Source of the DNA: Eunapius fragilis | Taxonomy: Eukaryota; Porifera; Demospongiae; Spongillida; Spongillidae | Assembly (NCBI GenBank): GCA_963681505.1 | Contig: OY811972.1 | Location: 11,753,279 to 11,817,278 of the forward strand | DNA length: 64,000 nucleotides | Direction: 5' to 3' | Made by a program: the position numbers and the translations under genes | The notes under the pieces: generated by a model | Seen by the model: the letters and a program-made list of their open reading frames with translations, nothing else | Database searches by the model: none | Told to the model about the DNA's origin: nothing | Shown: positions 1-12,311 of the stretch, one piece after another | How the letters are laid out: every line of letters begins with the position of its first letter | Numbering within the stretch: position 1 is the first letter of the stretch

Positions 1-230
1 TATGGTTACATCATGGCTACATTTCATGTACATGAACACACATGTTGTTAGCATGACCTTTGAACACCTAGCACAGAGTAAAAGTTACAATCTCATATAA
101 CATGATTTTGACAATGACTACGGATTACAAAGGATTACAAATACAACACATCGTGTGACAAAACATATATATGCAGAAACATGCATCAACATGTACACGT
201 CCAAATTAATAAAATGTAATATCTATGGTG

Positions 231-480
231 GAAAGCAAGGATAGAGGTGGTGGTCTGTAGGGATAGAGGTGGTGGTCTGTAGGGATAGAGGTGGTGGTCT
301 ATAGGGATAGAGGTGGTGGTCTGTAGGGATAGAGGTGGTGGTCTGTAGGGATAGAGGTGGTGGTCTGTGGGGATACAGGTGGTGGTCAGGGGGGACAGAG
401 GTGGTGGCCTGTAGGGATAGAGATGGTGGTCTGTAAGGATAGAGGTGGAGGTATTAAGGGATTGAAATGGTGGTCTGTAC
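231..480. repeat. 21-bp minisatellite array, about 12 units
   Basis: Tandem units of core GGTGGTGGTCTGTAGGGATA plus one base. Most variants are single substitutions. The array lies in an intron of the ankyrin gene between a conserved spacer block (1-230) and the exon at 630-728. Confidence 0.95.
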
Positions 481-629
481 TTCACAATGAACACAAATGG
501 CCTGTGAATATGATGATATAGATATAGGTGTGATCCATTTCCCGAAATCTTTTATTCCAAATCATGTACTGGTACATGTGCCAGTACATGAAGACCACTG
601 AATGGAGTGGATCATTTCATTATACCAAC

Positions 630-728
630 CTCATGAGCCTGATTGATATTAGCTCCTGCTTCAATGAGTTTCTTTACTACTTCAAGGTGTCCACTGCAGC
701 TTGATGTCCACAATGGACTCCGACCATC
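630..728 (-). CDS. Ankyrin exon, expanded W-type family (last one in the window)
   Basis: This 99-bp exon reads DGRSPLWTSSCSGHLEVV... ending INQAHE, with acceptor TATTAG and donor GTTGGT. A donor at its 3' end shows that the gene continues beyond the left edge. Confidence 0.67.
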
Positions 729-3700
729 CTAATAGAAGAGTGATCAATGTATCTGTATCAAATTACTGTAAGATGTCCAGTGTGTGCATGATGTACACAT
801 GTGCATAACCAAGACAACCACATGTGACTATGCACACAAAGGACCAGTGAAGATGATGATAGTAACTTTGAACAGTGACATACACATAAGCCAAGATCAT
901 CAATGTTACTGGTTACTGTCCCACATGAAAGATGGATTTGATGTTTGATTTAGTGGTTGGATATGTAAGAAAACATTGAAGCCCAATTAATGATTGGCTT
1001 AATGCAAAAAACAAAATCAGAAACAAGCATAGGAATAGAGATGGTGGTACATTGGGATGGAGGTGGGATATAGAGGTGGTGGTCTATAGGGATAGAGGTG
1101 GTGGTCTATAGGGAAAGATGTGGTGGTCTGCAGGGATAGAGGTGGTGGTCTGCAGGGACAGAGGTGGTGGTCTGTGGGAATAGAGGTGGAGATCTGTGGG
1201 GATAGAGGTAAGTGGTCTGTTGGGATTGAGGTGGTGGTCTGTTTGGATAGAGCTTGTGGTCTATGGGGATAGAGGTGGTGGTCAGTACCGATAGAGATGG
1301 TGGTCTGTGAGGATAGAGGTGGTGGTCTGTAGGGATAGAGGTGGTGGTCAGTAAGGATAAAGATGGTGGTCAGTGGGGATAGAGGTGGTGGTCTGTATGG
1401 ATAGAGGTGGTGGTCTGTAGGGATTAAGATGGTAGTCAGTACTTCACTATGGCCAGTGAATATGATGTTAGTAATACATGCTAAATATAGGTGTGTTCCT
1501 TTTCCCAAAACCATTTATTCCAAATCATGTACTGGTACATGTGCCAGTACATGAAGACCACTGAATGGAGCAGATCATTTCATCATACCAACCTTATCAG
1601 CCTGCTTGATATCAGCGCCTGCTTCAATGAGTTTCATTACTACTTCAAGGTGTCCATTGAAACTTGCTGTCCACAATGGACTCCCACCATCCTAATAGAA
1701 GAGTGATCAATGTATCTGTATCAAATTACTGTAAGATGTCCAATGTGTGCGCATGATGTACTCATGTAGATAACCATGACAACCACATGTGACTATGCAC
1801 ACAAAGGACAAGTGAATATGATGATAGTAATTTTGAACAGTGACATACACATAAGTCAAGAACAACAATGTTGCTGGTCACTGTCCCACATGAAAGATGG
1901 ATTTGATATTTGATTTAGTGGATGGATATGTAATTAAACAAGTAAAGAAAAACATTCTCTAATGAGAAAGTTGGTGGTATATAAGAATTGGAGGCAACGG
2001 TGGTGTAAAAAGGAGGGCAACAAGGTTTTGAGAAAATGGTAAATGAGACATAAATCCTATATTTATAAAGTGTAAATGTAACTGAAAAGAAGTGCTAAAT
2101 ATAGGATGTTTGTCTCATTTACCCTTTTCTCAAAACCTTGTTCCCCTCCTTTTTACACCACCTTTGCCTCCAATTCTATCCCACCAACTTTCTCGTCAGA
2201 GAATGTTTTTCTTTACTTGTTTCCTCTATTTTTTCATTATCATTTTTTATCGATTATTAATACTGGCAAGAGCCCCACCACCCCCGCCCCGCCCCCCGCC
2301 TGCTTCAATTACCATCATGAGCAGATGCCCGCTTTTGTTTGGGATCACTGTAAGGATTTCGTAAAGATAGAGGTGGTGGTTTTTAGGGATAGATATGGTG
2401 GTCTGTAGGGATAGAGATGGTGGTCTGTAGGGATAGAGGTGGTGGTCTGTAGGGATAGAGGTGGTGGTCTGTAGGAATAGAGGTTGTGGTCTGTTTGGAT
2501 AGAGGTTGTGGTCTGTAGGGATAGAGGTTGTGGTCTGTAGGGTTAGAGGTGGCAGTCTGTGGGGATAGAGTTTGTGGTATGTAGGGACATAGGTGGTTGG
2601 ACTCTGCTCTGCGTGTTCATGGTCATATTTGATTGTTATTATCAGTATGTGTATATGCGTATGTGGTGGTTGTATGATGCTGTTTATATGACTAGTTGGC
2701 AGTCATGCACAGGCGACGTTGCACCAATATTTGTCATTATGCATGGGGTAAGGGTGGTGTGCATGTACGAGGAGGCAGTAGAGGTGGTGGTCCGTAAGGA
2801 TAGAGGTGGTGGTCTGTAGGGACTGAGATGAGGGATAGAGGTGGTGGTCTGTGGGGATAGAGGCGGTGGTCTGAGTTTTTAAAATAAAATCTATTGTGAT
2901 TCAGTCTCTCTCTATATACATGCATACTTAAATTGCATCACTTGGTGATATCATAGGTATAAGAATACATCTAACTCGGTATTCTTCTATCTATGGTTAC
3001 ATCATAGCTAGGTCTCATGTACATGTACACGCATGTTGTGAGCATGACCTTTGAAAACCTAGCACAGAGTAAAAGTTACAATCTCATATAACATGATATT
3101 GACAATGACTATGGATTACAAAGGATTACAAATACAACACATCGTGTGACGAAATATATATATGAAGAAACATGCATCAACATGTACACGTCCAAATTAA
3201 TAAAATGTAATATCTATGGTGGTAGGCAAGGATAGAGGTGGTGGTCTGTAGGGATAGAGGTGGTGGTCTGTAGGGATAGAGGTGGTGATCTATAGGGATA
3301 GAGGTGGTGGTCTGTAGGGATAGAGGTGGAGGTCTGTGGGGACAGATGTGATGGTCTGCAGGGATAGAGGTGGTGATTTGTTGGGATAGAGGTGGTGGTC
3401 TGTAGAGATAGACAGGGTGGTCTGTAGGGATACATGTGCTGGACCATAGGGAATAGAGATGGTGGTCTGTAGGGATAGAGGTGGTCTGTAGGGATAGAGG
3501 TGGTGGTCTCTGGAGGAGTAGAGGTGGTGGTCTGTAGGGATAGAGGTGGTGGTCTGTGGGGATACAGGTGGTGGTCAGGGGGGACAGAGGTGGTGGCCTG
3601 TAGGGATAGAGATGGTGGTCTGTAAGGATAGAGGTGGTGGTATTTAGGGATTGAAATGGTGGTCTGTACTTCACAATGAACACAAATGGCCTGTGAATAT

Positions 3701-6700
3701 GATGATGTAGATATAGGTGTGATCCTTTTCCTGAAAACTTTTATTCCAAATCATGTACTGGTACATGTGCCAGTACATGAAGACCACTGAATGGAGTGGA
3801 TCATTTCATTATACCAACCTCATGAGCCTGATTGATATTAGCCCCTGCTTCAATGAGTTTCTTTACTACTTCAAGGTGTCCTTTGAAACTTGCTGTCCAC
3901 AATGGACTCCGACCATCCTAACAGAAGAGTGATCAATGTATCTGTATCAAATTACTGTAAGATGTCTAATGTGTGTGCATGATGTACACATGTACATAAC
4001 CATGACAACCACATGTGACTATGCACACAAAGGACCAATGAATATGATGATAGTAATTTTGAACAGTGACATACACATAAGTCAAGACCATCAATGATGC
4101 TGGTCACTGTCCCACATGAAAGATGGATTTGATATTTGATTTAGTGGATGGATATGTAATTAAACAAGTAAAGAAAAACATTCTCTAACGAGAAAGTTGG
4201 TGGTATATAGGAATTGGAGGCAACGGTGGTGTAAAAAGGAGGGGAACAAGGTTTTGAGAAAAGGGTAAATGAGACAAAAATCCTATATTTAGAAAGTGTA
4301 AATGTAACAGAAAAGAAGTGCTAAATATAGGATTTTTGTCTGATTTACCCTATTCTCAAAACCTTGGACCCCCTCCATTGTACACCACCTTTGCCTCCAA
4401 TTCCTATATCCCACCAACTTTCTCGTCAGAGAATTTTCTTTACTTGTTTCCTCTATTTTTTCATTATCATTTTTTATCGATTATTAATACTGGCAAGAGC
4501 CCCACCCCCCCCCCCCCCCCCCCCCCCCGCCCGCTTCAATTACCATCATGAGCATATGCCCGCTTATGTTTGGGATCACTGTAAGGAACGCGTAAAGATA
4601 GAGGTGGTGGTTTGTAGGCATAGATATAGTGGTCTGTAGGGATAGAGGTGGTAGTCTGTAGGGGTAGAGGTGGTGGTCTGTAGGGGTAGAGGTGGTGGTC
4701 TGTAGGAATAGAGGTTGTGGTCTGTGGGGTTAGAGGTGGCAGTCTGTGGGGATAGAGGTTGTGGTATGTAGGGATAGAGGCGGTGGTCTTTAGGGATAGG
4801 TGGTGACTACACCAAAACGTACATGTAGGTGTGACATGCTGCATCTTCATGATAGGGATCAGTGGTCAGCTGAAAGCTGTAGTGCATGCATCTATACAGC
4901 TTCCATGCTGAATGCTGCAAAGGTACCTTAACATAGACATACAAGTGAGTCATTAGATGTACAATACACTACTCAGTCCTACATAGCTATATAAGATGTA
5001 TCTCAAACATGGCTGGTAATAACCAGCAAGCAGTAAAATGTACAAGTATGATGGAACATATGCATTTGATGTATGCCACTGCAGGAATGGTTATATGTTC
5101 ACAGTACATGTACCTATCACATCTCTCTGTACACACTTCACAATAGATGAATTAGAACATCACTTACATTAGTTGCTATATTCACATCAGCACCAGCTCC
5201 CAACAAGGTCTGGACTACATCATGATGACCCTCCTGACTTGCCACATAGAGTGGAGTTGCATTGTCCTGAAAAAATAAAACATAAAGGGAACAAGGGCAT
5301 CACAAATGCACATGAGTGAATGTGTAGAAGAGTATAGAATGAGCAGTACAGAGGGAGAAGTTGAATTTTGGGAGGGTGCAGCAAGTGACCAGAAGTCAAT
5401 GGAATGTGATGGCCAAATTTATTGACTAGACCAAACAAGGCCCAAGTATCATAATCATATACCATTGATTACTTATCCTTATATAGTAGTGGTGGTCTTA
5501 GGGATAGAAGTGGTGGTCTGTAGCAATAGAGGTGGTGGTCTGTAGGGATAGAGGTGGTGGTCTGTAGGGATTGTGGTGGTGGTCTGTAGGTGGTCTGTGT
5601 GGATAGAGGTGGCGGCCTGTGGGGATAGAGGTGGTGGTCTGTGTATTCTTCTATCTATGCTACAGACCACCATTTCTATCCCTGCAGACCACCACCTCTA
5701 TCCCTTTAAATAGATATCTTCTATCTATGTCTGTAGGGATAGAGGCGGTGGTCTGTAGGGATAGAGGTAGTGGTTTTTAACAATAAGAGGTGGTGGTCTG
5801 CAGGGATAGAGGTGGTGGTTTGTAGGGATAGAGGTGGTGGTCTGTAGGGATAGAGGTGGTGATCTGTATGGATAGAGGTGATGGTCTGTAGGGATAGAGG
5901 TTGTGGTCTGTAGGAATAGAGATGGTGGTCAGTGGGGATAGACATAGTGGTCTGTAGGGATAGAGGTGGTGGCTGTAGAGATAGAGGTTGTGGTCTGTGG
6001 GGATAGAGGTGGTGGTCTGTGGGGATAGAGGTGGTGGTCTGTGGGGATAGAGGTTGTGTTCTGTAGGGATAGAGGTGGTGGTCTGTAGGGATAGATATGG
6101 TGGTCTGTTGTGATAATGGTGATGGCCTGTAGTGACAGAGGTTTTGGTTTGTAGGGATAGAGATGGTGGTCTGTAGGGATAGAGGTGGTGGTCTGTAGGG
6201 ATAGAAATGGTGGTCTGTAGGGATAGAAATGGTGGTCTGAATGGATAGAGATGGTGGTCTGTGTAGTCTCGTACTCAGACCCACATTGCAGCTGCGGATG
6301 GATTACATCACCGCTATGTGTGTCCTCTCGTACATATTTCTGTCCAGCTCCCCAGGAATGTTGGGGCGACCAATCAGATGAGGTATGCACTAATTACATG
6401 CTCTAGTTATCAATCAAAGTTATCGGTTATGGCGGTAAGGCTAGAGATGGATGATATACAGGTAAAATGTGCGAATCAGTCAGCGGGTGAACGTATGAGG
6501 TATGACAAAGTCAAGGACGAACAGTTCCGCGTCATCAAAGATGTGGTCCGTGGTCGGGACACGTTCATAAGCTTACCAACAGGATATGGGAAGTCTCTTT
6601 GTTACGGCGTTCTGCTAGGGTATATATTTGACAAGCGATCGGTTCGAGAGGTACGAAGCAAGACCCTCACAATCGCACCAAAAAGGCAAAGAGCAAGAAA

Positions 6701-9700
6701 TGATGCCACAGCCGATCCTCATCTTCGGAGAGCAGCTCAAGCAGCTCGTCGTCTGGGTCCAGCGACTCCAAAAGAAGAAGTTCAAGTGACGCAAGAGGAC
6801 CCACCACATCAGGTCGCGGGTGAGCAGCTTCCTCAACGCCCCCTTTTGCCTTCACTGCCATGTCCCTACCCCCTCGAGGCACGAAGTCAAGAGGGATAAG
6901 CATGCCCACTTTGATAAACTTCCCTCTCTCATAGACAATCCTTCCTCAATCCCCGTTTGACTGAGATATGCAGAAAAAGGTTGATGGAGTTGGCAGAGTG
7001 GTCAGAATAAATTTGTGGCAGACGGCGTAATACTTCCTGATCCTAGGTGGTGGACGTTGAGGAGGCCACAGCTCTGTGGAGGAGGTGTCTCAGGCGACCT
7101 TCTAGAGCTCTGCCAGCTCTTGAGGCACTGGTGTCGGTAGTTGCCTCTGAACCAGGCCCCATTCCATACAGGCCCCAAAACCACAGGTGCCGGAGGCATC
7201 CGTGTACAACTGGATTGGACTTTGCCTTGTTCCAAACTGGGGAGATGAATATAGAAATGCCATTCCAAGATGGTAGGAAGCTGTTCCACAATCGTATGTC
7301 ATTTTTGGCTTCAGAATTAAGATGGATATGGAGGTGGAGCCTCCTTAAAATCTGCATTCAGAATGGTTCTAATCCAGGCCTCTCAATGGGAACTGCATTC
7401 GGAATCCTGAAATTCCGTTCAGAGGACTGGATTGGAACCATTCTGAATGCAGATTTTCGACCATCATGGCTCCTTTTTCAAATGTGCTAAGGAGCCCCAC
7501 CACATCGTCAGTTGTGGAGCAATGGATAGTGTAATTAGGTTGGGTGCAGTGAAAGGAAAGTGAGGTCCGTTGTAGCTGGTGGACACCGCCAGGAGACGCA
7601 GGCCTTGTCAGGGTGATCATTCAGTTGCTGGAGCTCACGTAGTCCCAGGCAAATGGGCAGGCCTTGGCGGGGTGCTTCCCACCGCAGCCTGTGACCCAGC
7701 ACTTGTGTATAAATGAATGCAGTATAGCTTACATTTACCTTGATCAGAGTAGCTTCGCTTGTGAGAGATGATTCAAAACGCTGGCATTTAGGATCGGGTG
7801 TATCCAAGGCTAAGCGCACTGATATATGCTTCCTTAATAGGGGAAGACATTGTACGAAGAAGGGAGAATGTATATACAGTGCCACACAGCTTGCAATTGT
7901 CTATGACACGCGTTTCTAATCAAAGCATTAACGCATTCTTGCGGAAGATAATATTATTCATACATGTACATGACGTAACTGCATTCCTCCCAACGGTGGA
8001 ATGTAAGCATAATGTAATCGCTGGACAGAAATTATGTACAGGAGGACACCAGACCCACTACTTGCATAGCGGTGATGTAATCCATCTGCAGCTGCGATAT
8101 GGGTCTGGGTATGAGATTAGGTCTGTGGTGATGGAGGTGGTGGTCTGTGGAGATAGAGATGGCGATCGTTAGGGATAGAGATGGTGGTCTGTGGGGATAG
8201 AGGTGGTGGTCTGTAGGGATAGAGGTGGTGGTCTACAGGGATTGAGATGGTGGTCTGCAGGGATAGAGGTGGTGGTCTGTAGGGATAGAGGTGGTGGTCT
8301 TTAGGAATTGAGTTGGTGGTCTGTACTTCACTTCGCACACAAATGGCCTGTGAATATGATGATAGTATTACATGCTAAACATAGGTGTGTTCAGTTTCCT
8401 TTTATTTAAATCATGTACGGGTACCAATACATGAACTTGACACCACTCAATGCAGCGGATCATTTCATCATTCCTACCCTAGTAGCCTGATTGATATCAG
8501 CTCCTGCTTCAATGAGTTTCTTTACTACTTCAAGGTGTCCATTGAAACTTGCTGTTCTCAATGGACTCCGACCATCCTAATAGAAGAGTGATCAATGTAT
8601 CTGTATCAAATTACCGTAAGATGTATGTTGTACATATGTACATAAGGACCAGCAAATATGATGATACTGTAGCGGTCGTAATAATTATTTATGCCGTGGC
8701 CGTTGTATGGTATAACCATATACGTAACGTAGATCGTAATAGGTGTAGCGTATAACTCCCGTACGTGATGCTGCTGGTCACTGTTTCACATGTAAAATGG
8801 CTTTGATTTTTGATTCAGTGGTTGGATATGTACATTTGTAATAAACCATGTCTGAGGTAAGTTAACCTTTAACTCTAGATATGGGTTATAATAAGGGGCC
8901 CCTGTTAAAATGTGTTAACATGAGTGAACCTGTACATCGGATCATACAGTTGGTCATGAGGGATAGAGGTGGTAAGCTGTAGGGATAGAGGTGGTAGTCT
9001 GTAGGGGTAGAGGTGGTGGTCTATGGGGGTTGAGGTGGTGGTATGTAGGGATAGAGGTGGTAGTCTGTAGAGATAGTGGTGGTGGTCTGTAGAGATAGAG
9101 GTGGTGGTCTGTAGGAATAGCGGTGGTGGTCTGTAGGGATAGAGGTGCCGGTCTGTAGAGATAAAGGTGGTGGTCTGTCGGGATAGAGGTGGTGGTGTGT
9201 GGATATAGAGGTGGTGGTCTGTAGGGATAGAGGTGGTGGTGTGTGGGGATAGAGGTGGTGGTCTGTAGGGATAGAGATGGTGGTCTGTAGGGATAGAGGT
9301 GGTGGTCTGTGGGGATAGAGGTGGTGTTCAGTAGGGTGGTCTGTAGGGATGGAGGAGGTTGTCTGTAAGGATAAAGGTTGGGGATAGGGGTGGTGGTCTG
9401 TTGGGATAGCGATGGCGGTCTGTAGGGAGTCTGTACTTCACTATGGCCAGTGAATATGATGTTAGTAATACATGCTAAATATAGGTGTGTTCCTTTTCCC
9501 AAAACCTTCAATTCCACATCATGTACTGGTACATGTGCCAGTACATGAAGACCACTGAATGGAGCAGATCATTTTATCATACCAACCTTATCAGCCTGAT
9601 TGATATTAGCTCCTGCTTCAATGAGCTTCTTTACCACTTCAAGGTGTCCACTGTAGCTTGCTGTCCACAATGGACTCTGACCATCCTAATAGAAGAGTGA

Positions 9701-12275
9701 TCAATGTATCTACTGAAAGATGTATAATATGATATACCCAGGTACATAACCATGACAACCACATGCGACTATGCACACAAAGGACCAGTGAATATGATGA
9801 TAGTAATTTTGAACAGTGACATACACATAAGCCAAGAACATCAATGTTGCTGGTCACTGTCCCACATGTACGATGGAATTGATTTTTGATTTAGATCTTT
9901 TCTTCCTTTATAAAGTAGAGGGGCTAAAAATGCAATGTGTTTAAACAGTCTCACCTCATCAGTAGCATCAATGTTCACCCCAGCATCAAGCAGTGCAATG
10001 ATTTCATCAACCCTGCCACCTTCTGTAGCCTTAAGAAGCATCTTTTCTGGGGTCTACGGTGGGTGCATGGTAGTAATGGTATGTAACACAATAACATTCA
10101 TAGTGTACATGTCAGACTAATTGTATAATACACTACTGTGATTGGTTCATGTACCCCTCTCCTCTGTGGTCCCTAGCTCTTATCTCCCTTCCCCTTCAAT
10201 TTTTGTGTGAAAACAGACCCCCTCATGAAATATCCTTTTCTAATTCACATGTGCATCCATACACTGTATTGGGTACAATAGCTCACTGAATAACTCACCA
10301 TACAACCACTGCCTACACAGAAGTACTCACCATACAAGAGCACTCTATTTAGAAGAACTCTCCATACATACCAGTCCCTTCCTACATATATAAGTACTCT
10401 CCATACACCTTCTATATTTTATATCTACACTTGGCTTGAAAAACATGCCAGTTAAAGAATATTTCATTTTCTTATGTCCTGCTATTGCATTTTCAATTAG
10501 TGATGATGTGAAAACAACGTATATGTCTGATCATTAAATTGTCAACTCAATGTTAGCTAATGTTTTTATATTAAACTTTTTGATAACGCTGGTGGAATAT
10601 TTGAAGACAAAGTATAACAATATTAATTGTACCCTTGTAAGAATTGGACAATGTTGTGAACAAGACCACCTCTCTGATGACAAATCCTCACCTCACCACT
10701 TGTATTAAGCTGATTAAGTCCCACCATCACTTCATCTGTTCTGCCATTTTTAACAGCATCCAGTAACATCTACAATTAAGAAACAATATGTTTATTAAAT
10801 GTACGTACAAAAGCGTATTGACTAGCTCCATCATTAGGGATGGCCATGATGGTTGCTATGGGACCAGCTCCACCATTGGGGGAAGCCATGATGGAGGTTA
10901 TGGGACTAGCTCCACCATTGTGGAGGCCATGATGGAGGCTATGGGACCAGCTCCACCATTGGGGTAGGCCATGATGGAGGCTATGGAACCAGCTTAACCA
11001 TTGGGGGAGGCCATAATGGAGGCTATGGGACCAGCCCAAACATTGGGGGCCATGATTGAGTGGGGGAGGTGATGATGGAGAAGTTCCACCATTGGGATTC
11101 TCCTCCATACCACCAGGAGGATTCTCCCCCATACTATCACCACACATGTCCAAATGCCCTGTATCCATCCCTGAACTGTACCCACCTCATCATGGTGATT
11201 GGCCTGGGTACCCCCATCCAACAGCAGTTTCACACAATCAATATGGCCAGCAGCTGATGCAGCTCTCAGTGGGGTCCTTCCATCCTGTAAGGAGAAAGCC
11301 ATATCACAGGGCATACCAGGAGTAAGATGTGTACCAAAGGTAAGCAAAAGGGCAAACAATGGAGGTCTGGGGAAGAGGGGCGGGTCCTCATAAATGACAA
11401 CCATAACAGCAGGTGTGAACACTGACTAATAAACAAGCTGGTTAAGTACCAAAATGTTTCTTTCCATTAACAGCACATGCACACACATGCTGCACACTTC
11501 ACCCATGATACATGTACATAGGCCATGAAACACAACCATTCCCAAGACACATTTTAAATGGACCGTCCCCTCACCCCTAATCTTGATCCAATCCCTTGGC
11601 AAACTTTGTAAATGAAAATGTGGACCTTTATATAATTAGGTCAGATCACGTCTACACAACTTTGGTCAGTGTTATTAGACCAAATTTGCAATCACATCTC
11701 CTGTCCATTGATAACAGTGGAATAAATATCCAGCACATCACACTCCAGTACTGGTCACATGCATGTACTGGCTTTACCTCACCTACATCCTCCACTCACT
11801 AAAGGTTTGCCTCAGACCCCAATTGTTAGATTACAGTGCTGCCTGATAACACATTGCTAGTCCCCCATACTACCACCACATCAATCCAAAAGTCCTGTAT
11901 CCATCCCTGAACTGTACCCACCTTAGACTTGTGATTAGCCTGTGCGCCCCCAGCCAAAAGGACTTTCACACACTCAGCCTGGCCACGTGCTGATACAACC
12001 ATCAGTGGGGTCCTTCCATCCTGTAAAGAGAAGACAATATCACAGGGTGTACTAGGTGTGTCTCTAACAGAGATGTGTGTGTGGGCAGTATAACCAAAAG
12101 CAGTCAAATGAGCAAACATTGGGGTCTGGGGAGGAGGGGTGGGTCCTCATAAATGACGGACCAATGTAAGACTAACAGGTGTAAACACTAATGGATTGGG
12201 TGACTTTGCACAAGAATGGTTTAATACCATTACATGTACACCGTACAAGCATGCACCCAACACATACACACACAC

Positions 12276-12311
<36 letters not shown>

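Larger units (their letters stand above)
6264..8119. mobile_element. DNA transposon with about 100-bp terminal inverted repeats and a possible 8-bp target duplication
   Basis: The left end reads TAGTCTCGTACTCAGACCCA; the right end, reverse complemented, reads TAATCTCATACCCAGACCCA. The match continues through GGATTACATCACCGCTATG and TTTCTGTCCAGC. GGTCTGTG flanks both ends exactly (6,256-6,263 and 8,120-8,127). The flank is itself a repeat containing this octamer, so the duplication is only suggestive. No transposase is visible; instead the interior holds a RecQ-like exon and a DIRS-type fossil. It looks like a non-autonomous element that has picked up foreign DNA. The superfamily is unclear (8-bp duplications are known for hAT and some others). 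Confidence 0.7.

Noticed and set aside
6630-6660. tRNA B-box-like GGTTCGAGAGG
   Set aside because: No A box or cloverleaf around it; it lies in the RecQ-like exon end.
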